DNA of 23,524 nt. Source: DASRRB01 sp036732755 (lineage in GTDB: Bacteria > Planctomycetota > B15-G4 > SIAN01). Below the pieces are notes generated by a model, which was not told the origin of the DNA, made no database searches, and saw nothing but the letters and a program-made list of their open reading frames with translations. Positions 7,509-15,468 of the stretch are shown one piece after another. The stretch is from the NCBI GenBank assembly GCA_036732755.1, contig DAINBU010000076.1, positions 1 through 23,524 of the forward strand, given 5' to 3'. A program made the position numbers and the translations under genes. The stretch's first letter is position 1. Each line of letters opens with the position of its first letter.

Positions 7509-9287
7509 TCAGTGCACCCTGAATGAAGTCGGCGCCGAGATGAAGCGGACGTGGTTCAGGTCGGCGGGATCGAACGTGACGTAGACCAGCGAGACGGTGC
7601 GGTCCTTGAAGACCGGCCCGCCGATCACGTGGAAGGTCGCCTGCGCCTGGCCCTGGTCGTCGAGCGTGCCGATCGACGGGTCGAGGATCGGGTTGGGCTG
7701 GACGTAGAGGCAGAACTGCGTCACCGCGTCGAACTCGAGCGGCAGCGTCCGGAAGTCGAACGGATCGAAGGTCGAGAGCTGGAGTCCCGGCACGATGTCG
7801 GAGATGCCCGCCATCAGGACGTAGGTCATGTTCGCTTCGGCCGGCTGCGACAGCGAGATCGTCACGGTGCCGGGGCGGGTCACGTCGCGCGTCGAGAGCG
7901 AGATCGCGGACGCCGCGTCGACCGCCTTCTTGACGTCGAGCCGGCCGAAGCCGAACGAGTCGTCGTAGCCCGGCGTGCCGAGGTCGTCGGTCGCGAGGCG
8001 CAGCGCGACGCGCGACTCGAAGTTCGTGAGCTGCGGATTGACGGTGCGCAGCAGCGCGCCGGCGCCGCAGACGTGCGGCGAGGCCATCGACGTCCCCGAG
8101 AGCCACGTCTCGGAGTTGCCGATCCAGAGGTTCCAGATCGACTCGCCCGGCGCCGCCATGTCGATCCAGTTGCCGTGCGTCGAAAACCACGAGAGGTTGT
8201 CGCCCGAGTCGGTCGAGGCGACCGAGAGGAACTGCGCGTAGGAGGCCGGCCAGAACGAGTTGGTGTTGCCCTCGTTGCCGGCCGCGGCGACCTGCAGCAC
8301 GTCGAGGCTGTCGGCGTAGGCCGCCGCGTCCTCGAAGACCTGCGGGCCCGGGGAGGTGTCGCCCCACGAGTTGTTGGTGACGCGGCCGCCGTTGTCGGCG
8401 GCGTAGACGGTCCCGGCCGCGCCGCCCTCCCAGGTGCCGCCGCCGTTGTCGAAGATCTTCGCCTGCGCCAGCTGGCAGCGCCAATTGATGCCGGCAACCT
8501 TGTTCGTGTTGTTCCCTTCGGCGCCGATCGTCCCGTTCACGTGCATGCCGTGGGGCCAGTGGTCCTCGAGGTCGGCGTCGTCGAGCTCGAAGTTCCAGCC
8601 GTGGACGTCGTCGACGAAGCCGTTGCCTTCGTTGTCGATGGCGTCGCCGGGGATCTCGCCCGGGTTCGTCCAGAGATTGTTCACGATGTCGTCGTGCGTC
8701 GTCTCGACGCCCGTGTCGATCACGAAGACGACGAGCGAACTCGAGTCGGTGACCGTGTCCCACGCCGACTCGGCGTCGATCTTGTCGGGCTTCAAGTCCC
8801 ACTGGTTGGGGCCGTAGCTCGGGTCGTCGGGGATCACGGTCGGCGCGATCGAGCGGTCGGTCTCGGCGACCTCGACGCAGCGCAGCGCCTTCAGCTTCGC
8901 GACCACGTCGGCGACGTCGGCGCGCTCGCTCCCGAGGTCGACGTGCAGCCAGCGGTCGAGCCCGATCCGCTGCGCCGCCGACGGCAGCGCCCGCCCGCGC
9001 GGCGGATGGTGGAACACCGGCTTCACGCCGCGCGCGCCGAGCGCCGCGAGCGCGTCGTCGAGCTCGGCGATTCCGGTCTTGCCGTCCGCCACCTGCACGC
9101 GCGCGGTCGCGCGCGCGGAGACCTTCACCAGCACGCGGTCGCGGAGCGTCTCGCCGGCCTTGCGGTGCGTGCCCGGCTGCGGCTTGCCGTCCGTCGCGCG
9201 CAAGCTCGGCGCGAGCGCCGCGGCCGCGAGCGCGATCGGGACGAGAGCCGCGAGGCACGACCAACTCCGGCGGCGGGCGAGCAGCAT
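7509..9287 (-). CDS. Secreted S8 (subtilisin-like) serine protease
   Basis: A 592-residue secreted endopeptidase. A signal peptide (1-31) has a basic start and a long Ala/Leu core. A propeptide-like region (about 48-145) contains RVLVKVSARATARVQV and CVEVAETDRSIAP. The catalytic domain shows the full triad: Asp191 in VVFVIDTGVETTHDD, His246 in PHGMHVNG and Ser400 in SGTSMASPHVCGAG. Oxyanion Asn338 is in AAAGNEGN. After about residue 465 comes a beta-rich C-terminal module (PGTVTISLSQPAEANMTYVL, then GTLDDQGQAQATF) that I associate with secreted planctomycete proteins, perhaps a surface or carbohydrate-associated domain. The ATG at 9287 has CAGGAG 7 bases upstream, which decides it over an in-frame start 16 codons earlier. 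The upstream 199-residue gene ends 78 bases before it. Confidence 0.93.
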   Translation of the reverse strand: MLLARRRSWSCLAALVPIALAAAALAPSLRATDGKPQPGTHRKAGETLRDRVLVKVSARATARVQVADGKTGIAELDDALAALGARGVKPVFHHPPRGRALPSAAQRIGLDRWLHVDLGSERADVADVVAKLKALRCVEVAETDRSIAPTVIPDDPSYGPNQWDLKPDKIDAESAWDTVTDSSSLVVFVIDTGVETTHDDIVNNLWTNPGEIPGDAIDNEGNGFVDDVHGWNFELDDADLEDHWPHGMHVNGTIGAEGNNTNKVAGINWRCQLAQAKIFDNGGGTWEGGAAGTVYAADNGGRVTNNSWGDTSPGPQVFEDAAAYADSLDVLQVAAAGNEGNTNSFWPASYAQFLSVASTDSGDNLSWFSTHGNWIDMAAPGESIWNLWIGNSETWLSGTSMASPHVCGAGALLRTVNPQLTNFESRVALRLATDDLGTPGYDDSFGFGRLDVKKAVDAASAISLSTRDVTRPGTVTISLSQPAEANMTYVLMAGISDIVPGLQLSTFDPFDFRTLPLEFDAVTQFCLYVQPNPILDPSIGTLDDQGQAQATFHVIGGPVFKDRTVSLVYVTFDPADLNHVRFISAPTSFRVH

Positions 9288-9365
9288 GCGCAGACTCCTG
9301 GCGGCAGGGAGGGGACGGACCGGTGCGGGCCCCAAGCGGGTTCGTCGCGGTCGGGCGATTCTTCC

Positions 9366-9965
9366 TCAGCAGGCCTCGAGGCGGTAGCCGTCGTCTTCGA
9401 GGACGATGCGGAACCGGATCCCTCCGGCCGTCGAGTTGAGGAAGCCCATGAGCTCCTTGCAGAACTCGATCGGGATCTGGGAGGGGATCGCGAGCGTCCG
9501 CCCGCTCTGCGCCTGCGCAATGCGGCGCGCCGGCGTCGGGGCGGCCACGAACGACCCCCGCACGTCGGCGATGCCGTCGAGCGCCGACATCCCCTTGGTG
9601 CGGCGGCCCATGCGCGGCTTCTTCTCGCGCGGCGGCTTCGGTTCGCTCGGCGGGGGCGGCGCGACGTTCTCGACCAGCGGCAGGATGACCGCGCGGTAGT
9701 CGGGATTGAGCGCGTAATGCTTGTCGCCGTCGACGACCCTCGACAGGACGAGCGACTCCTTCCCGCGCGAATTGCATATGCGCTGGACCTGCGCATACGA
9801 GACCGGGTGGCTCTTGAGATCGCGCGCGGCGATCGATTCGGCCTTCCCGAGCTCGTGCAGCAGGAATCGGACGTGTCCGGACGAGCTTTCCACCACCTCG
9901 ACCAGCTCGTCGTTGCGCCAGCGGGCGCGCTGGCCGGTCGACGAGATCAGTTCCACTTCGCTCAT
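9366..9965 (-). CDS. Protein of unknown function, possible winged-helix N-terminus
   Basis: A 199-residue protein I do not recognise. The first part (about 31-92) reads as helices followed by a beta hairpin: HVRFLLHELGKAESIAARDL, then HPVSYAQVQRICNSRG, then SLVLSRVVDGDKHYALN. This pattern would suit a winged helix-turn-helix fold. A basic proline-rich linker (102-124: PPPPSEPKPPREKKP) separates it from a second domain (125-199) ending in IEFCKELMGFLNSTAGGIRFRIVLEDDG. There is no signal peptide or membrane segment, so it is probably cytoplasmic. The ATG at 9965 has GGAG 12 bases upstream. It shares strand with the protease downstream and has no other visible functional link. Being a real gene is supported by coherent protein-like composition compared with its Arg/Ala-rich alternative frames. 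Confidence 0.7.
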   Translation of the reverse strand: MSEVELISSTGQRARWRNDELVEVVESSSGHVRFLLHELGKAESIAARDLKSHPVSYAQVQRICNSRGKESLVLSRVVDGDKHYALNPDYRAVILPLVENVAPPPPSEPKPPREKKPRMGRRTKGMSALDGIADVRGSFVAAPTPARRIAQAQSGRTLAIPSQIPIEFCKELMGFLNSTAGGIRFRIVLEDDGYRLEAC

Positions 9966-10188
9966 GAGTTCACTGCGCTCCAGGCTTGCAGGCGGAGGGG
10001 TCGCAATGGGTGCCAGGAGGGATCCTGGCGCGACGCGTCCTCATTCCCGATCCAGTGCGTTCCTCGGCGGGCAACACGAACACGAAAGACCCGGCAGCAC
10101 CGTGACGTCCTGACACCGGACGACGCTCACGTGACCCCATGCCGCACGGGAGAACGGGGGGGGAAGCTATCCGCGCCCCGCGGGGCGA
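9966..10188. other. Intergenic region with a small hairpin
   Basis: These 223 bases between the proline dehydrogenase stop and the 199-residue gene (both minus) hold no convincing gene. A hairpin at 10010-10031 has nine-base arms (one G-U pair) and a GGGA loop, but no T tract on either side. A run of eight G lies at 10156-10163. It probably contains the promoter and leader of the 199-residue gene, though no clear -10 box can be picked out. Confidence 0.5.
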
Positions 10189-11226
10189 TCAAGGAGTGCG
10201 CGAGGCCGTCGCCCCGCGGCGGAGCGCCACCGCGGCCTCGCGGTACTGGCCGATCCCCGGGTTGCGGCCGCGCAATGACTGGAGCAGATTGATCAGAACA
10301 TAATTCATCATGTTGGGATTGTTGCGCAGACGTCGCCGGCAGTACGCCGTCGCCTGGTCCCACGCCGTCGCGAACGGGACATACAGCCGCACCGGGGGCG
10401 CGGCGCGCTCGCGCGGCGACAGCAGCCCGGCCGCGATCTCCGCGAGCAGCCGCGCGCGCGGCACGCCGTAGAGCATCTGCACCTCGTAGCGCTCGCCGCC
10501 GAGCGCGCGCGGCGCGACGACCTCGGTGAAGAAGCGCCGCATGCAGCGCTCGTCGTGCGTCGCGAACTCGACGTAGACGCCGCGATCGAGCAGCGCCGCC
10601 GCCTGCTGCAGCAGCCGCTCCTTCATCGGCTCCTTGTCGGTGAGGGCGAGCGCGGGCGGTTCGAGGTAGATGCCGATCACGAGGCGCACGCGCATCCCCG
10701 CCGGGATGCGCGCGAGGTCCGACGCGGTGCGGTGGAGGCGGGTCTGCAGCACCGTGCCGACGTCGAAGCCCTCGCGGTGGAGCGCGATCGCCGCCTCGAG
10801 CGTGAAGTCGGTCCAGGCGTGGTCCTCCATGTCGATGGTGAGCGCGACGCCGAGCCGCTTCGCCTCGGCGGCGAGGTCGCGCGCGATCTCGCGCGAGCCG
10901 CGCCCGTCGCCGCCCGCATCGAGCGGCGCGGTCGTGAACGACGAGAGCTTGAGCGAAAGCGTCGGCCGCTCGCGCGCGCCAGGGAAGCGCCGGTCGCTCG
11001 CCACCGAGCGGATCATCTCGAGATAGGTCTCGCGGTTGGCGCGGACGCGCTCCTCGTCGCGCACCTCCTCGGCGAGCAGGTCGAGCGTCGAGAAGAGGCC
11101 GGCGTCCTCGTGCAGCTCGTGCGCGACGGCGAGGCCGCGCTCGAGGCTGTCGCCCGCGACGTACGGTCGCGCGAAGAGCCGGATCAGGAAGTCGGGCGTG
11201 AATTCGAGGAGCCGGGCTGCGCCCAA
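10189..11226 (-). CDS. Proline dehydrogenase family protein (divergent)
   Basis: A 345-residue FAD-dependent proline dehydrogenase-type TIM barrel. Known members oxidise proline to pyrroline-5-carboxylate and pass electrons to the membrane. Motifs seen are SLKLSSF (91-97), TIDMEDHAWTDFTLEAA (130-146), VGTVLQTRLHRT (156-167), RLVIGIYLEPP (181-191), EFATHDE (220-226), YEVQMLYGVP (247-256), RLYVPFATAWDQATAYCRRRLRNNPN (280-305). It departs from the norm in two places: RLVKGAY is usual where RLVIGIY occurs, and a Tyr is usual after VLQ. The exact substrate is therefore less certain. I chose the TTG at 11226 because GGGAAGGA (11233-11240) sits 6 bases upstream. A GTG at 11268 would overlap the preceding gene by 20 bases. 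The start lies 22 bases behind the PIG-L stop, so it is the last gene of the five-gene cluster. Confidence 0.82.
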   Translation of the reverse strand: MGAARLLEFTPDFLIRLFARPYVAGDSLERGLAVAHELHEDAGLFSTLDLLAEEVRDEERVRANRETYLEMIRSVASDRRFPGARERPTLSLKLSSFTTAPLDAGGDGRGSREIARDLAAEAKRLGVALTIDMEDHAWTDFTLEAAIALHREGFDVGTVLQTRLHRTASDLARIPAGMRVRLVIGIYLEPPALALTDKEPMKERLLQQAAALLDRGVYVEFATHDERCMRRFFTEVVAPRALGGERYEVQMLYGVPRARLLAEIAAGLLSPRERAAPPVRLYVPFATAWDQATAYCRRRLRNNPNMMNYVLINLLQSLRGRNPGIGQYREAAVALRRGATASRTP

Positions 11227-11248
11227 GAGATGTCCTTCCCGAGATCCC

Positions 11249-12061
11249 TCAGTCCTCGCGCCCGGCACCGAGGCGGGCGTCGAGGTCGTCCGCGAAGCGC
11301 CGCGCGAGCCACGCGCGCAGCGTCGGCGCGCCCGGCCGCACCAGTTCGCCGAGGTCGAGGTAGCGCTCGGCGTAGCGCGCCCCGCCGCTCCCGGTCAATT
11401 CGGCGAGCGTGCCGTCGCGCAGCATCTGCGCGCGCGCCGCTTCGTCGAAGGGCCGGTCGGCGAGCTGGCTCGCGTGGCAGCGGATCGCCGCGAGCTTCGC
11501 CTCGAGCGCGGCGCCGACGTCGACATCACGCACCCCCGCGCCGCCGGGCAGCGCGTCCCACACCGGGAACGCCTCGAAGCGCGGCGCAGTGCGCAGCCGC
11601 TTCAGCGCGAGGATCGCCGCGCGCGTCGTCGCGAGGTGGGTCGGGTGGCGTTCGTACGGCGACGTCGTGACGACCTCGGCCGCGCCGAACTTCTCGACCG
11701 CGTGCTCGATCGCCGCGGCGGCCGCGCCGCCGTCGCGCCCCGGTGCCGTCTCCTCCTTGAGGCGCGCGCTCGGCAGCCGCAGCAGCCAGGCGAAGGCGGC
11801 GCCGACCTGGCGCAAGCCGGCGATCGCCTCCTCTTCCCGGCGGGCGGCGAGCCCGGGCTCGCTGCGGCCGCCCGCGCCGCGCGCGCCGTCGGTCGCGACG
11901 ATCGCGCCGACGCCCCGCTTCGCCGCGAGCGCCGCGCGGCCGCCCGGTCCGATCACCTCGTCGTCGGGGTGGGGCGCGACGATCAGGAGCTCGATCCGCG
12001 GCAGCGGCGCGCCGAGCCAGACGAAGCGGCCGAGCGTCGCGGTGAGGTCGGGCGAAGCCAT
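11249..12061 (-). CDS. PIG-L / LmbE family zinc deacetylase
   Basis: A 270-residue cytoplasmic zinc hydrolase of the family that removes acetyl groups from N-acetylglucosamine-containing small molecules, such as MshB, BshB and PIG-L. The signature APHPDDEVIGPGG (29-41) supplies the His31/Asp34 zinc ligands and the general base Asp33. ERHPTHLATTRAAI (137-150) supplies the third ligand, probably His142; HPDH is commoner than HPTH here. The substrate cannot be assigned, and no bacillithiol or mycothiol genes are nearby. It sits between addA (44 bases upstream) and the proline dehydrogenase. No Shine-Dalgarno sequence precedes the ATG. Confidence 0.88.
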   Translation of the reverse strand: MASPDLTATLGRFVWLGAPLPRIELLIVAPHPDDEVIGPGGRAALAAKRGVGAIVATDGARGAGGRSEPGLAARREEEAIAGLRQVGAAFAWLLRLPSARLKEETAPGRDGGAAAAAIEHAVEKFGAAEVVTTSPYERHPTHLATTRAAILALKRLRTAPRFEAFPVWDALPGGAGVRDVDVGAALEAKLAAIRCHASQLADRPFDEAARAQMLRDGTLAELTGSGGARYAERYLDLGELVRPGAPTLRAWLARRFADDLDARLGAGRED

Positions 12062-12071
12062 GGGGTGCGGG

Positions 12072-12079
12072 AGGATAAC
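12072..12079 (-). promoter_or_regulatory. Putative -10 element immediately upstream of the PIG-L gene
   Basis: GTTATCCT on the minus strand ends 10 bases before the ATG at 12061, in the 44-base gap behind addA. If used, transcription would begin almost at the start codon, consistent with the lack of a ribosome binding site. It has the same form as the elements at 1734 and 3996. Confidence 0.3.
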
Positions 12080-12105
12080 CGGCGCGGTGCGGCGCGGGAC
12101 GCCGA

Positions 12106-15100
12106 TCACAGCGCGAGCCGCCGCCCCGCGCGCAGCAGCAGGAGCTCGATGCGCGGCGGCTTCGTCGCGCGTCCCGGCTCGCCCGGCGCGAGCGCAGCGG
12201 CGACCGCGTCGCGGTAGAGCTCGAGCTGCGGCCGGTAGCGCGTCGCGAGGGCGTCGAGCGCCGCGTCGCCCTCGACGCGGTCGCTCTTCCAGTCGGCGAC
12301 GACCAGCTCGCCCCCCTCCTCGAAGACGAGGTCGGCGCTGCCGCGCCAGACGATGCCGTCGCGCGCCAGCAGCAGCGGCAGCTCGACCGCGCGCACCTTC
12401 ACCCCGGCGAGCGACTGCTGCAGCGCCCGCACCGGCGCCGAGCGCAGGAGCGCCGTCGCTGCGCGTTCGATCTCCGGCGCGGCGGCGCTCGTGTCGTGCG
12501 CCGCGACGGCCGCGGCGCGCTCGATCTGCGCGGAGGTCGGCGCCGCCGCGCAGCCCGACGCGGCAAGGGCCACGTGGCACGCGATGCCGACCGCGCGCGC
12601 GAGCTCGACCGTGCCGTCGGCGACGGCGCGCGGCGCATCGACCTCGGCGCCCGCCTCGTCGCGCTGCAGCTCGCGTTCGAACGCGGCCTCGGCGTCGGAG
12701 GGGCGGGCGAACCGGGGGGCGGCGGCGCGCGCGGCGGCGGCGGCGTGCCGGTAGCGCTGAGCGGACTCGAGCACGTCGGCGCCGCCGACGGCGACGCGCG
12801 GCCCCGCGGCCGGCTCCGAGCGCGCCGTGACGACGCGCTGGTGGACGCCGTGGCGGAGCGGTCCGTCCGCCGGATCGAAGGAGCCCGGGACGTAGCCGAG
12901 CTCGTGCAGCGGCTCGATCCAGGGCGAGTCGTCGTCGGCCTGCGCCGAGCTCACGAGCAGCAGCCGCTCCCGCGCGCGCGTGCACGCGACGTAGAAGAGC
13001 CGCTTCTTCTCGGCGACCTCGTGGCGGCGCTCGCGCTCGGCGCGCAGGATCGCGGCGGCGTTGCGCACGCCGAGCGCCGGCAGCTCGACGGCGATGCGCG
13101 GGCCGTGCGGCGTGACGAGAAGCGCGATCCGATTCGCGGATCGGTCGCCGCGTCCGCCCTCCTCGACGAGGTCGGCGACGAATACGTGGTCGAACTCGAG
13201 CCCCTTCGCCCCGTGGATCGTGAGGATGCGGACCGCGTCGATCTGCGCGTCGGCGAGCGACCGCTCCGCCTCGCCGTCGGAGTGGTCGTGCGAGGCGAGC
13301 AGGTCGCGCAGCGCGAGCGCGAGCGGCAGGCGCGTCTCCTCGACGCGCGCAACCACCTGGTGCGCGAGCTTGCGCAGGTTGGCGATGCGCTGCTCGCCGT
13401 CGCGCGCCGCGCCCGAGATCGGGAGGAGCAGCGACGCCTCCACCACGCGCTCGACCGCCGCCGCGGCCGGCTCCGCGCGCACGATCGCGTGCAGCCGCTC
13501 GAGCTCGCGCGCGGCGCCTGCGACCGACGCGACCGGGCTCCCGACCAGCGCGGGCCAGCGCAGCGTCCCGTGCGTGCGCGCCGCGGCGTGGAGATCGGCG
13601 TCGGGGACGGCGCACAGCGTCGAGCGCAGCGCGCCGAGCGAGGCGACGTCGTCCTGCGGATCGGCGAGCGCGAGCAGCAGCGAGAGGAGCTCTCCCACCT
13701 CGCTGCGCTCGACGAAGGTGGTGCCGCCCGCCAGCACGTGGGGGATGGCGCGCTCGCGCAGCGCCTGCACGTAGGCGCCGAGGTCGGTGAGGCGCCGCAG
13801 CAGCAGCGCGATCTGCCCGTAGCCGACTCCCCGCGCGTTCCGCGCCGCGATCTCCGCGGCGATCGCGTGCCCTTCGGCGCGGCGCCGCTCGCCGGCGCGC
13901 GTTTTGGCGTGGTCGAGCCGCAGCGCGAGCACCTCGACGGCGGGCGTCCCGGCGTCGGCCGGCGCGCGCGACGCTTCCAGCTCGACGTAATCGGGCTCGA
14001 CGTCGCTGCGCGGCCCGATCCACGGCTTGAAGAGTCCGTTCACCGCGCCGATCACGCCGGGCCGGCTCCGGAAGTTCGTCTTGAGGAAGAGCTCCTCGCC
14101 GCCCTGTTCGAGCACGCGCTTGCTCGCGCGCGCGTACGCCTCGAGGTCGGCGCCGCGGAAGCGGTAGATCGACTGCTTGGGGTCGCCGACCAGGAAGAGG
14201 CGCCCCGGCGCGAGCTTCAACTCGGCGAGCGTCTTCGCCGGCCGCGCCGTCTTCCCCTCCGCCAGCCACAGCACGATCTCGCACTGCAGCGGATCGGTGT
14301 CCTGGAATTCGTCGACCAGCAACAGATCGAAGCGCGCCGCCTCCGCCTGCCGGATCTTCTCGCGGCGCGCGAGCAGTCCGGCCGCGCGCGCGAGCGCGCC
14401 GTCGGCGGGCAGGAAGCCGCTGCGCACGAACGACGCGGCGAGGCGCTGCCCGACCGCGCGCGCCGCCGTCGCGACGTCGCCCGTGATCTCCTCGTCGACG
14501 GCACGCGCCGCCTGCACGAGGTCGAACGCCTCGTCGAAGCAGGCGCGCGCGGCGGCGGCGGCGGCCGCGTCGCCCGCCTGCGGCTGCGCCGTCGACTTCC
14601 CGGTGTCGAGCGCTTCCGCTTCGGAGCCGAGGAGCTGCAGCGGGAAGCGCGAGTCCGCGGCGCCGGCGCGGCGCAGCGCGTCCACGAGCGCGTCCCACTG
14701 CTCGAAGAGCTTGGCCTGGTTCCCCTTCGGGACGACGCGGCCGCGCGCCTTGGCCAGCGCCGCCGCCGCCTCCACGCAGCGCGCGCGGATCGCCGCCAGC
14801 GCGTCGGGAGCGCGGACCGGCGCCTCCTCGGGGAGCCACGCCGCGTCTCTCGCGAGTTCCGCGAACTCATCCAGGCGCAGCCGCGCGAGGACGCGCCGCA
14901 GCGCGGCCGCCTCCTCGGCGGGCTGCGCGCGCTCGTCGAGGAGCTCCTCGAGGAGGTCGGGCAGCACCCGGTCGGTGTGGCGGCGGAAGCCGTCGCCGAG
15001 GTCCATGGCGACGTCGGCCGGGAGGTCGGCCTCCACGGGATGGCGCAGCAGCAGGCGCAGCGCGAAGGAGTGGAGCGTCGACATGGCCGGCTCGGCCGCG

Positions 15101-15468
15101 AGCGCGGCGGCGATGCGCGCGCGCAACGTCGCGAGGTCGAGGGCGCCGAGGCGCGCGAGCGCGCGGCCCGCCTCGTCGTCGACGTCGGCAGCGGTCCGCG
15201 CGCGCGCCCCCGCGTCGGCGAGCGCCACCTCGATCCGCAGCAGCGCCGCCAGCACGCGCTCGCGCATCTCGGCGGCGGCCTTCTCGGTGAAGGTGATCGC
15301 CGCGATCCGCTCGAGCGGCGTCCCGCGCGCGAGCACCGCGTGCAGGACGCGCTCGACGAGGAGGCTCGTCTTGCCGCAGCCGGCGCCGGCGGTGACGCAG
15401 AGGTTGCGCTCGAAGTCGGTCGCGGCGCGCGTGCGCGCCGGGGCGTCGCCGGGCGGGCGCGCGCTCAT
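12106..15468 (-). CDS. addA: AddA-type UvrD-like helicase-nuclease subunit
   Basis: A 1120-residue ATP-dependent DNA helicase-exonuclease that with AddB resects double-strand ends for RecA-dependent repair. All UvrD-family motifs are in order: Walker A GAGCGKTS (28-35), ITFTEKAAAEMRERV (58-72), LLVDEFQDTDPLQ (383-395), LFLVGDPKQSIYRFRGAD (424-441), LKTNFRSRPG (462-471), ILTIHGAKGLEFDHVF (748-763) and RLFYVACTRARERLLL (823-838). A C-terminal PD-(D/E)XK nuclease domain shows His965, GSAD with Asp1046 and ADWKSD with Asp1059 and Lys1061. Its length is close to the family norm of about 1200. The ATG overlaps the addB stop in ATGA (15465-15468), implying coupled translation and stoichiometric production. 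There is no RecC or RecD homologue here. Confidence 0.93.
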   Translation of the reverse strand: MSARPPGDAPARTRAATDFERNLCVTAGAGCGKTSLLVERVLHAVLARGTPLERIAAITFTEKAAAEMRERVLAALLRIEVALADAGARARTAADVDDEAGRALARLGALDLATLRARIAAALAAEPAMSTLHSFALRLLLRHPVEADLPADVAMDLGDGFRRHTDRVLPDLLEELLDERAQPAEEAAALRRVLARLRLDEFAELARDAAWLPEEAPVRAPDALAAIRARCVEAAAALAKARGRVVPKGNQAKLFEQWDALVDALRRAGAADSRFPLQLLGSEAEALDTGKSTAQPQAGDAAAAAAARACFDEAFDLVQAARAVDEEITGDVATAARAVGQRLAASFVRSGFLPADGALARAAGLLARREKIRQAEAARFDLLLVDEFQDTDPLQCEIVLWLAEGKTARPAKTLAELKLAPGRLFLVGDPKQSIYRFRGADLEAYARASKRVLEQGGEELFLKTNFRSRPGVIGAVNGLFKPWIGPRSDVEPDYVELEASRAPADAGTPAVEVLALRLDHAKTRAGERRRAEGHAIAAEIAARNARGVGYGQIALLLRRLTDLGAYVQALRERAIPHVLAGGTTFVERSEVGELLSLLLALADPQDDVASLGALRSTLCAVPDADLHAAARTHGTLRWPALVGSPVASVAGAARELERLHAIVRAEPAAAAVERVVEASLLLPISGAARDGEQRIANLRKLAHQVVARVEETRLPLALALRDLLASHDHSDGEAERSLADAQIDAVRILTIHGAKGLEFDHVFVADLVEEGGRGDRSANRIALLVTPHGPRIAVELPALGVRNAAAILRAERERRHEVAEKKRLFYVACTRARERLLLVSSAQADDDSPWIEPLHELGYVPGSFDPADGPLRHGVHQRVVTARSEPAAGPRVAVGGADVLESAQRYRHAAAAARAAAPRFARPSDAEAAFERELQRDEAGAEVDAPRAVADGTVELARAVGIACHVALAASGCAAAPTSAQIERAAAVAAHDTSAAAPEIERAATALLRSAPVRALQQSLAGVKVRAVELPLLLARDGIVWRGSADLVFEEGGELVVADWKSDRVEGDAALDALATRYRPQLELYRDAVAAALAPGEPGRATKPPRIELLLLRAGRRLAL

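Noticed and set aside
10174..10187. Palindrome CGCCCCGCGGGGCG just after the proline dehydrogenase stop
   Set aside because: It leaves no room for a loop beyond a short stem, has no T tract, and such GC palindromes are expected often at this base composition. Terminator role not supported.
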